Assembly: GCF_004000825.1 (NCBI RefSeq) | Contig: NZ_BILZ01000050.1 | Coordinates: 1 to 47,359, forward strand | DNA from: Paenibacillus kobensis NBRC 15729 | GTDB lineage: Bacteria > Bacillota > Bacilli > Paenibacillales > Paenibacillaceae | Direction: 5' to 3' | DNA length: 47,359 bases | Shown: positions 1 through 8,193 of the stretch, piece after piece | Layout: each line of letters opens with the position of its first letter | Numbering within the stretch: position 1 is the stretch's first letter | The notes under the pieces: model-generated | Database searches by the model: none | The model's input: the letters and a program-made list of their open reading frames with translations, nothing else | Told to the model about the DNA's origin: nothing | Made by a program: the position numbers and the translations under genes

Positions 1-894
1 CCGCCGTTATCGGCGGGTATATTTGCGATATTAGGCGTCGAAGTCACAAGGATGAAGGGTGTGCAAAGCTCGCTCATCCGTTTCGTGGCTTCTGTTCTTG
101 GACTATTTCTGGCATCGGTATTATTTGAAACGTTAGGCTACGAGATATGGACCGTATCTTTATTCATTCTCGTCACGTTCCCGCTGTTAGCGCGGTTCCA
201 GTTGAAGGACGGTATCGTTACGTCTTCGGTCATCGTATTCCATGTATTTGACCACGGACACGTAACGCCGGAGCTGATCGGCAACGAAGTGATGCTCCTG
301 ATGGCCGGACTCGGCTGGGCGACGATTATTAATCTTCTCTACATGCCGGCGGAAGATAAGAAGCTCAAGCAGATGCGTGATGAGACGGAGCAGTTGTTCA
401 CCAGCCTATTCGAGCAAATTGCCCGCACGCTGCGCGATACGTCTTATGTCTGGGACGGCCGTGAGCTGCTCGATGCGCATCGGGCGATCGAGCAGGGTAT
501 GCGCCGCGCCGCTGTCAGCCGCGAGAACCGTTTCGGCCGCGGCGGACGGTACTGGGAAGTGTATTTTGTTATGCGCAAGGATCAATTGGAGTCTATCCAG
601 CAAATGCTCGTGCTGCTAGCATTCGTCTATGAGACGTTGCCGCAGGGCGGTCAGCTTGCCGACGTATTCGAATCACTCGGCGATGATGTCAAATCGGATG
701 TGTACGAGGGCAATGCGGAACGGCAACTGGAGGATCTGGAGCAGCAATTTCGTTCGATGGAACTGCCTAAGACGCGGCAAGAATTCGAAGTCCGCGCGTC
801 TTTGTATCAAATGTGCAGGGAGCTTCACCGGTATCTCGAAGTGGCGAAGCGGAATAAACGAAAAAAACCGGAGCTTCGCAGCGGCACCATATAA
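1..894 (+). CDS. Aromatic acid exporter family protein (5' end outside window)
   Basis: The frame is open from base 1, and residues before the first ATG (position 52) already read as a membrane segment (PPLSAGIFAILGVEVTR), so the gene starts upstream of the window. Hydrophobic helices follow up to about codon 115. The rest is a soluble helical domain of about 170 residues ending in a basic tail (RNKRKKPEL). A small membrane half with a long cytoplasmic helical C-terminus is the layout of the FUSC/ArAE_1 (YqjA-like) family, which is thought to move aromatic carboxylic acids or other small anions across the membrane. The family call rests on the layout and the 'AGIFAILGVE..T' stretch. The substrate cannot be told. 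The gene ends 41 bases before a LacI-type regulator. Confidence 0.72.
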   Translation, partial: PPLSAGIFAILGVEVTRMKGVQSSLIRFVASVLGLFLASVLFETLGYEIWTVSLFILVTFPLLARFQLKDGIVTSSVIVFHVFDHGHVTPELIGNEVMLLMAGLGWATIINLLYMPAEDKKLKQMRDETEQLFTSLFEQIARTLRDTSYVWDGRELLDAHRAIEQGMRRAAVSRENRFGRGGRYWEVYFVMRKDQLESIQQMLVLLAFVYETLPQGGQLADVFESLGDDVKSDVYEGNAERQLEDLEQQFRSMELPKTRQEFEVRASLYQMCRELHRYLEVAKRNKRKKPELRSGTI

Positions 895-935
895 GCATGA
901 TTCGGTTAATCCGGTAAAAGGACGGTTGACATCAT

Positions 936-1955
936 ATGGCTAGCTTGAAGGAAATTGCGCAAGCCGCAGGCGTATCCATCGGAACGGTATCGGTCGTTCT
1001 GAACGGCCGGGCGGATGAATTGAGAATCGCGAAGCAGACGCGGGACCGGATATTGGTTGTTGCGAAAGAACTGGATTACCATCCGAACGTAGCGGCGCGA
1101 AGACTTCGGAAAGCCGGAGAAGGAAGCCGGCCGACGATCGCCATCTTTTGGGCGAATGATTTTCCGAGTGAACTGCTGGGCCGATTCTTCTCGGGTATTC
1201 AACACAGTATTTTGAACAAGGGCATGCAGTGCGAAATGATCGTGCAGCCATTCCGACCTTCCGAGCTGCATCTTGCGAAGCAGCTGGCAACGGACGATCT
1301 GTGCAACGGTGCGATCCTTACCGGCATATCCGACGAAGATCTCCGGTTCCTTGAAGAGGCTGAGCTGAAGATTCCTGTAGTCGTCTTCAATCGGAGATTG
1401 GACAAGTACAGCTCCTTCTATGTCGATGATTATGAGGCGGGACGCAAGGCGGCAGAACTGTTCGCAGCATCAGGCCGCCGCCATGCCGGACTCATCGCCC
1501 CTGATGTCGAATCCAGTTCGATCCTGCTTCGTTGCAAAGGTTTTCTGGAAGGCTGCCAGTCGTTAGGTCTGCAAGTTCTGCCGGAACATGAACGGTATGC
1601 CGTTCTGAATATGGGCGGCGGACAGGAAGCGGCTGCAGCGATGTTAGAGGGGCAGCGGCCGGATGCTTTGTTTTTTCCTAACGGGATCATGGCTGTCGGG
1701 GCAGTGAGTGCCTTTCAGCGCGCAGGAGTCAGAATTCCGGAAGATCTCGCGATCATTACCTATGGGAACAGCGAACATGAACAATATACGGTCCCTTCGC
1801 TCACGTCGATGATTTTGCCAGTGGAGGAGATGGCGAGTTCCTGTTTGGAAATACTGATGGATTTGTTAAAGGGAAGAGATATGAACGTTTCTCGGCTGTA
1901 CCCTACTCCCGTCATATTCCGTGAAAGTTTCCCGGAGCATAAGTACAAAGTTTAA
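936..1955 (+). CDS. LacI-family transcriptional regulator
   Basis: This 339-residue protein begins with a classic LacI helix-turn-helix (MASLKEIAQAAGVSIGTVS, then the hinge 'YHPNVAARRLRK' near residue 55). A periplasmic-binding-protein-like effector domain follows to the C-terminus. Such proteins bind palindromic operators as dimers and change affinity when a small sugar-like ligand binds. The start is fixed by the HTH sequence, and AAAGGAC lies upstream. A 16-base near-perfect palindrome with a central CG, typical of LacI-family operators, sits at 2036-2051 before the next gene. The regulator therefore probably controls the two downstream esterases and perhaps itself. The effector is unknown; the adjacent esterases suggest a plant-polysaccharide breakdown product (inference). 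Confidence 0.92.
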   Translation: MASLKEIAQAAGVSIGTVSVVLNGRADELRIAKQTRDRILVVAKELDYHPNVAARRLRKAGEGSRPTIAIFWANDFPSELLGRFFSGIQHSILNKGMQCEMIVQPFRPSELHLAKQLATDDLCNGAILTGISDEDLRFLEEAELKIPVVVFNRRLDKYSSFYVDDYEAGRKAAELFAASGRRHAGLIAPDVESSSILLRCKGFLEGCQSLGLQVLPEHERYAVLNMGGGQEAAAAMLEGQRPDALFFPNGIMAVGAVSAFQRAGVRIPEDLAIITYGNSEHEQYTVPSLTSMILPVEEMASSCLEILMDLLKGRDMNVSRLYPTPVIFRESFPEHKYKV

Positions 1956-1957
1956 GG

Positions 1958-1979
1958 CCGCATATTGCGGTTTTTTTTT
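1958..1979 (+). terminator. Rho-independent terminator of the LacI-type gene
   Basis: A five-base-pair stem (CCGCA / TGCGG) with a TAT loop is followed directly by nine T residues, starting two bases after the regulator's stop codon. Confidence 0.8.
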
Positions 1980-1993
1980 GTTTAAAACATGGA

Positions 1994-2051
1994 TTGACAA
2001 TGGAGGGACTGTCAAGTAAGTTATTAATTAGATAAGCTAAAACGTTTAAGC
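1994..2051 (+). promoter_or_regulatory. Promoter and LacI-type operator of the esterase genes
   Basis: A perfect -35 box TTGACA lies at 1994-1999. Seventeen bases later a weak -10 (TAAGTT, 2017-2022) can be placed. At 2036-2051 lies GCTAAAACGTTTAAGC, a 16-base inverted repeat with mismatches only at the fourth pair and a central AAACGTTT. This is the form of operators bound by LacI-family repressors. It falls where transcription would begin, so binding there should block transcription. The upstream regulator gene is the likely ligand-responsive repressor (inference). Confidence 0.6.
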
Positions 2052-2055
2052 ATAA

Positions 2056-4261
<2,206 letters not shown>

Positions 4262-4422
4262 AGGCCATCATACCGGGCTATCCGAAAGCATATAAATGAA
4301 ACATCAAGGGAAAAGGCCGCTGCTCATGGCGTGAGGCCGGCAGGGATTGGGAGCGGGGCCGCAGGCTGGTTGGTCCGTACATCAGCAAGGCTTGCAATCT
4401 ATCTAGGCGCAGGTGCCGTGAA

Positions 4423-4480
4423 ATTAAATGAGTTTCCTTACGCTCGTTTAATCAACAAACGCCTATGTCCTGCATACACT
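4423..4480 (+). promoter_or_regulatory. Inverted repeat and SigE-like -10 upstream of cotE
   Basis: An inverted repeat (ATTAAATGAG at 4423-4432, CTCGTTTAAT at 4443-4452) is followed at 4473-4480 by CATACACT, an exact match to the sporulation sigma-E -10 consensus CATACANT. It lies 36 bases before the cotE start. No convincing sigma-E -35 is seen. Sigma-E use is expected for cotE from B. subtilis. The role of the inverted repeat is unknown. Confidence 0.45.
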
Positions 4481-4515
4481 TTAAGTGAATGATTGTATGG
4501 AGGAGGTTATAATCG

Positions 4516-5082
4516 ATGGCACTTGCAGATAAACAGCTTCAGTATAGAGAGATTATTACGAAAGCTGTCTGCGGCAAAGGTCGTAAGTTTTCCACCGTAT
4601 CCCATACCGTGACTCCGCCTCATAGCCCCACGAGCATTCTCGGCGCGTGGATTATCAACCATCAATATGAAGCGGTTCGTTCGGGCGACGGTATCGAGGT
4701 TATAGGTACTTACGATATTAACATCTGGTATTCCTACAGTAAAAACTCGCAAACCGAAGTTGCGAAAGAAACGGTATCCTACGTGGAGAACGTACCTCTT
4801 TCGTATGTAGACCCGAAGCACCGTGCCACGACCGAAGAGGTAGCGGCCGATGCAACGCAGGAGCCGAACTGCATCGAGGCGAACATTTCGTCGAGCGGTT
4901 CTAGCGTTACAATTCGGGTTGAGCGCGAGTTTGCTGTAGAGATGGTTGCTGAGACGAAAGTAACGGTAGCTTGCATCCCTGGCGGGCTCGATGATCTGGA
5001 TGGGAAAGATCTCGATTACGGACTTGGCGACGACGGAGATTACGACGACCTGGATCCGGATCTGCTGGATGATGAAGTGTAA
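4516..5082 (+). CDS. cotE: Outer spore coat morphogenetic protein CotE
   Basis: This 188-residue protein matches CotE along its length: 'YREIITKAVCGKGRKFS', 'SILGAWIINHQYEA', 'YDINIWYSYSKNSQTEVA', 'QEPNCIEANIS' and 'EREFAVEMVAETKVTV'. CotE directs assembly of the outer coat around the forespore in the mother cell. The last 32 residues form a very acidic tail, about half Asp, rich in DD and DL pairs. B. subtilis CotE also ends in acidic residues. GGAGGAGG lies upstream of the ATG and a sigma-E-like -10 is at 4473. In B. subtilis cotE directly precedes mutS-mutL. Here the order is kept, but an amidoligase gene and a reverse-strand gene are inserted between them. Confidence 0.95.
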   Translation: MALADKQLQYREIITKAVCGKGRKFSTVSHTVTPPHSPTSILGAWIINHQYEAVRSGDGIEVIGTYDINIWYSYSKNSQTEVAKETVSYVENVPLSYVDPKHRATTEEVAADATQEPNCIEANISSSGSSVTIRVEREFAVEMVAETKVTVACIPGGLDDLDGKDLDYGLGDDGDYDDLDPDLLDDEV

Positions 5083-5133
5083 GCCGTCTGGGGGACGGTT
5101 TACAATACGATATGCGCCGCATGCGGCGATTAC

Positions 5134-5164
5134 GAGGGCGGCAGCCCTCTTTTTGTTTTTTTTG
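5134..5164 (+). terminator. Terminator between cotE and the amidoligase gene
   Basis: A perfect GAGGGC/GCCCTC stem with a four-base loop is followed by TTTTTG and eight more T. Two other fold-back elements precede it: CCGTC..GACGG near 5085-5099 and the 14-base palindrome CGCCGCATGCGGCG at 5114-5127. Confidence 0.8.
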
Positions 5165-5182
5165 GGCGGAGGTGAAGGGCGG

Positions 5183-6844
5183 ATGAGTGTGAATGCGGTG
5201 CGGCCTGCAAAGGTGTGGATGTGGGATGGCACGCTTCGTGATGCGGACGGCAGTTGGCAGCCAAAGTCTCTAAAAGGTTCGATGAAAACTGCAACTGCCA
5301 TCGGCGCATGTGATGCCGTCATCGTTGCCGGCGGAGAGCTGCCTCGCCAGCTTTGGGGCGGAATGGATGTTATTGGCAACGAAGGGGCGAATTCCGCAAT
5401 GGATCCGGTCGGCTGCAGCGGCACTGTTGTCGCACGCTCATCCGCTAATGCGGCTTCCTCCGCAGGATTCTGGACGCTTCTTGCGCCGGGTGCTTCTATT
5501 GCACTGCGCGATATGGATGACATCTATCGACGCTGGAAGCGGGCGGGATTGCTCCTTAACAACGATAGTGGAGCGTGGAACCGGACGCTTCGCGAGAAGA
5601 TTGACGAAACGATACAAGAGGGTTGGCGTGTGTATGCGGTCTCGATTTTTCATCTAGACCCAGTGGCGGTTCGGCGCCTTAACCGTTCGAGTGCTGCTGC
5701 ATTTCATGGAAAAGGCTCTAGACTGGAGTCCCTTACCGCAATGCAGCAGTATCCGTTGCCGAAGGATGACGATCGTTATTCATACGTTAGCGGGCCGCAG
5801 TTAACTCTGCTTCTCGCATCCGATTCTTACCTTAGGCGGGTCGTGCGTATGGCGGTCAGAGCGGTCTATTCGTTAGGTCTTGATGTTGGAGAGGCCATCA
5901 TTGCTCTTCATGGCAGCGGGCGAACCGCAGCACTATCGGTTGTACAGCCGGTGGACTGGGAAAGCGGAGAACCATCGGTTGCATGGAAAGCCGCTTTCTC
6001 GATGTTTCATACGTGGTATAAGGCAGAACGCAACATTAATGAACGTGAATTGAGGAACACGTCCATTCTAATCGGTGCAGATCCAGAGTTCGTCTTGCTC
6101 CGGGACGACGGCCGGATTGTACCTGCCAACCGGTATTTTGATCTTGGCGGAGGCACCGGTGCGGATGCGCTTGTCGTCGGCCGTCGAATCGAATATCCGA
6201 TCGGCGAAGTGCGGCCTGATCCCGCCTCATCTCCGGAGGGGCTGGCTGCTAACGTCCGGCGTCAGCTTATACGGGCGACGTCGCGTGTAAGTGATCATTC
6301 GCTGCGCTGGGCGGCTGGGGCGATGCCTGTTGCAGGCGTAGCGCTCGGCGGCCATATCCATGTAAGCGGCGCCGCGCTGACGAGCCGGCTGCTGCGACAA
6401 TTGGACCGGTACGTCGCTATGCCCGTCGCGATGGTAGAAAGCGATAACGGGCGAGGGCGCCGGCCGCGTTACGGGGCGCTCGGCGATTACCGCCAGCAGC
6501 CGCATGGCGGTTTCGAGTACCGGACGCTGCCGAGCTGGCTCGCTTCGCCGTTAACGGCGAAAGCCGCTTTCGCTTTGACTCTGCTGTGTGCGAAGGATAC
6601 GTGGGCGCTGCCCGTAAGACCGCTAATGCCGGAGCGCGAGGAGGCAGCTTTCTATGAAGGAGACCGCACGGAGCTGCGGGGCAGTCTTGACGCGATCGCC
6701 GGTGAGTTAGCCGGCTTGCCGTCCTATGGCGAGTATGCGCGATGGATCGAACCCTTGTTCGAAGCCGCCCACCGGGGCGCCGTATGGGACGAGAGCGCCG
6801 ATATCCGCCGCAAGTGGCGGGTGGGGTCTTTTTCTCGTGCTTGA
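5183..6844 (+). CDS. Putative amidoligase-domain protein (COOH-NH2 ligase type 2-like)
   Basis: The protein has 553 residues, starting at an ATG preceded by GGAGGTG. The C-terminal half (about 295-530) carries motifs of the glutamine-synthetase-fold amidoligases first described in phage phiEco32 and its bacterial relatives: GADPEF (298-303), GEVRPDP (341-347), GGHIHVSG (389-396) and FEYRTLPSW (444-452). These are expected to bind ATP/Mg and a carboxylate and to make amide or isopeptide bonds. The N-terminal half (1-290) is not recognised; it contains 'YSLGLDVGEAIIAL' near 229. There is no signal peptide. The gene follows cotE but a strong terminator lies between, so it needs read-through or its own promoter. 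A role in modifying spore coat proteins is inferred from position only. The substrate is unknown. Confidence 0.75.
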   Translation: MSVNAVRPAKVWMWDGTLRDADGSWQPKSLKGSMKTATAIGACDAVIVAGGELPRQLWGGMDVIGNEGANSAMDPVGCSGTVVARSSANAASSAGFWTLLAPGASIALRDMDDIYRRWKRAGLLLNNDSGAWNRTLREKIDETIQEGWRVYAVSIFHLDPVAVRRLNRSSAAAFHGKGSRLESLTAMQQYPLPKDDDRYSYVSGPQLTLLLASDSYLRRVVRMAVRAVYSLGLDVGEAIIALHGSGRTAALSVVQPVDWESGEPSVAWKAAFSMFHTWYKAERNINERELRNTSILIGADPEFVLLRDDGRIVPANRYFDLGGGTGADALVVGRRIEYPIGEVRPDPASSPEGLAANVRRQLIRATSRVSDHSLRWAAGAMPVAGVALGGHIHVSGAALTSRLLRQLDRYVAMPVAMVESDNGRGRRPRYGALGDYRQQPHGGFEYRTLPSWLASPLTAKAAFALTLLCAKDTWALPVRPLMPEREEAAFYEGDRTELRGSLDAIAGELAGLPSYGEYARWIEPLFEAAHRGAVWDESADIRRKWRVGSFSRA

Positions 6845-6911
6845 TGTTGATCTTTGGTTGATGGAAGTGTCTCTTGGCATTGAGTTAAGTGCATGGTTCA
6901 AAGCTGTCCGA

Positions 6912-7604
6912 TTAAATTTGCAGCATGCGAACAGCTTTCTCACTGTATCTGTAGCGATGGATTCGTTCACCCGCCTTTAACGGAGTGAGCAATCCATTAT
7001 TGTGTAATCTTCGCAGCCATTTGCTTGCATGTTCTCGTCGAATACTGAACTCAGCCGCAATAATGGAGGCATCGACAAACGGATGATTGAACACGGCTAA
7101 ATGAATTAACTGCCTTTCGCGTACAAGGAGTGTAATATCTGCTTCCGGTTTGCCGTACCACTGTCCCAGCATGCTGCGAACAAACCGAATGCACCGGTCT
7201 GGGCGCTGCTCCAAATCAGTGACCGAGAAACGTATAGGTTTCCAGCCTTCCATAACGAGTTGATTTTGTCTCATTAAGCCGTCACCGAACTGATAGCGGT
7301 CAACGTTCTTTACATGCGGTCCATAACCGTCAATTTCAATCGCGAACCGGTACGGAACACGAACATAGGCTAGATCAATAAACCGCTCTCTTTCGGCATC
7401 GTCAATGAATAGGTACTCCGGAAACAAATGATCGAAAGTACCGACAACTGGCCACCACACCTGTTCCAGAAACAGTTTCTCCCCATAACCTATCCCGTTC
7501 TCCAATCGGCGAAGCGATTCTCCTTTACGATGTACTCGGTTAGAATCAAGCCATTCCTTTAAATTTTTCTCAAACTCCTCGTTTGCTGTCATGATGCTGC
7601 TCAT
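6912..7604 (-). CDS. DUF559/PD-(D/E)xK nuclease-fold protein with C-terminal winged helix
   Basis: The 230-residue protein lies on the reverse strand. Residues about 75-130 ('FIDLAYVRVPYRFAIEIDGY' then 'LMRQNQLVMEGWKPIRFSVTDL') show the D..E-x-D layout and the 'R...L...GW...RF' strand typical of Vsr/DUF559-type restriction-endonuclease folds. Residues about 165-228 look like a winged helix ('IIAAEFSIRREHASKWLRRLHNNGLLTPL'). It could be a DNA-binding nuclease or a regulator with a degenerate nuclease domain. AAGGGA precedes the ATG. It opposes its neighbours, is visibly more AT-rich, and sits between cotE and mutS, which are adjacent in B. subtilis; all three suggest acquisition. A terminator-like hairpin lies about 50 bases upstream of its start. 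Confidence 0.65.
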   Translation of the reverse strand: MSSIMTANEEFEKNLKEWLDSNRVHRKGESLRRLENGIGYGEKLFLEQVWWPVVGTFDHLFPEYLFIDDAERERFIDLAYVRVPYRFAIEIDGYGPHVKNVDRYQFGDGLMRQNQLVMEGWKPIRFSVTDLEQRPDRCIRFVRSMLGQWYGKPEADITLLVRERQLIHLAVFNHPFVDASIIAAEFSIRREHASKWLRRLHNNGLLTPLKAGERIHRYRYSEKAVRMLQI

Positions 7605-7657
7605 TTGATCAATCCCTTCTTTGTTACTTTGATTTGAACAATCAAAGCGTTATTCAT

Positions 7658-7712
7658 AAAAAAATGCGCCGGAATCAAGGGAATCGTAAATCGATCCCAA
7701 GTTCAGGCGCAT
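7658..7712 (-). terminator. Terminator-like hairpin in the leader of the nuclease-fold gene
   Basis: On the reverse strand, ATGCGCC...GGCGCAT arms enclose further paired segments (GAA/TTC, GGGA/TCCC, TCG/CGA) and are followed by seven U residues, about 53 bases before the ATG at 7604. A terminator in this place is either an attenuator controlling the nuclease-fold gene or the 3' end of a small reverse-strand RNA. No matching gene lies upstream on that strand. Confidence 0.6.
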
Positions 7713-7837
7713 GCTTTGCGACTTATGGATATTCTCATCCATATTTTACTATTAATAATCTAGTTTGTATAGCACTTGAGAGGTGTTGCGGACATACATA
7801 TCGGTGTTTAATCGATGAATGAAGTGTCGTCGAGAAA

Positions 7838-8071
7838 ATAAGAGCCCCCAAAGGACACTTATTATCTTTGCACATTGTGACTGAAGTAAATAAGAGTCCC
7901 CAAACGTCGCTTAATCGGCAGCAGGGTGGGGTATGAGCAGCGTTCGGCTGGATTAAGAGTCTTTGGAGGTTACTTAATTGGCGAATGGATAGTCGGCGAG
8001 GCAGATAAGAGTCCCCAAACGTCGCTTACAATGGTCGCAGGTAGGAGTTGGAGCAGCGTTCGGCTGAATTA
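7838..8071. repeat. Cluster of four related ~24-base hairpin repeats
   Basis: Four elements begin TAAGAG and end CTTA: 7838-7862, 7890-7913, 7954-7976 (read best in reverse) and 8005-8028. The second and fourth are identical over 24 bases (starting ATAAGAGTCCCC, ending GTCGCTTA). Each is followed about 20 bases later by GAGCAGCGTTCGGCTG (7935-7950 and 8051-8066), so a unit of about 66 bases is repeated 115-116 bases apart. The first copy still shows near-symmetry (TAAGAGCCC / GGACACTTA), suggesting a decayed palindrome. No coding capacity is evident. Confidence 0.8.
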
Positions 8072-8140
8072 CCACGATCGAGACGGACACCTCGAAAGCT
8101 GCCGGTTCCACTATTCCGTCATGCGGGGCCTATTGTTTCG

Positions 8141-8149
8141 TGTTATAAT
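8141..8149 (+). promoter_or_regulatory. Extended -10 promoter of mutS
   Basis: TGTTATAAT is a perfect TATAAT preceded by TGN, the extended -10 form that can work without a good -35. No strong -35 is present. Transcription would start about 8156, leaving a 38-base leader with GGAGGGG before the ATG at 8194. Confidence 0.6.
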
Positions 8150-8193
8150 GAAGGATAGTGTTTTTAATCCAACTCGTGTACGGAGGGGCGTTC

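Larger units (their letters stand above)
7605..8193. other. Long intergenic region between the nuclease-fold gene and mutS
   Basis: These 589 bases hold no convincing gene. From left to right they contain the reverse-strand gene's leader with a terminator-like hairpin (7658-7712), an AT-rich stretch (7720-7835), a cluster of hairpin-type repeats (7838-8071), and the mutS promoter and ribosome-binding site (8141-8193). Open frames at 7634-7822 and 7926-8291 lack ribosome-binding sites and recognisable protein features. Confidence 0.7.

Noticed and set aside
6805-6833. CCGCC..GGCGG hairpin near the end of the amidoligase gene
   Set aside because: It lies inside the coding sequence and the T-run starts eight bases after the stem, so it is not a convincing terminator.
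7634-7822. A 62-codon forward frame in the intergenic region before mutS
   Set aside because: It runs straight through the reverse-strand hairpin, has no ribosome-binding site and reads as random protein.
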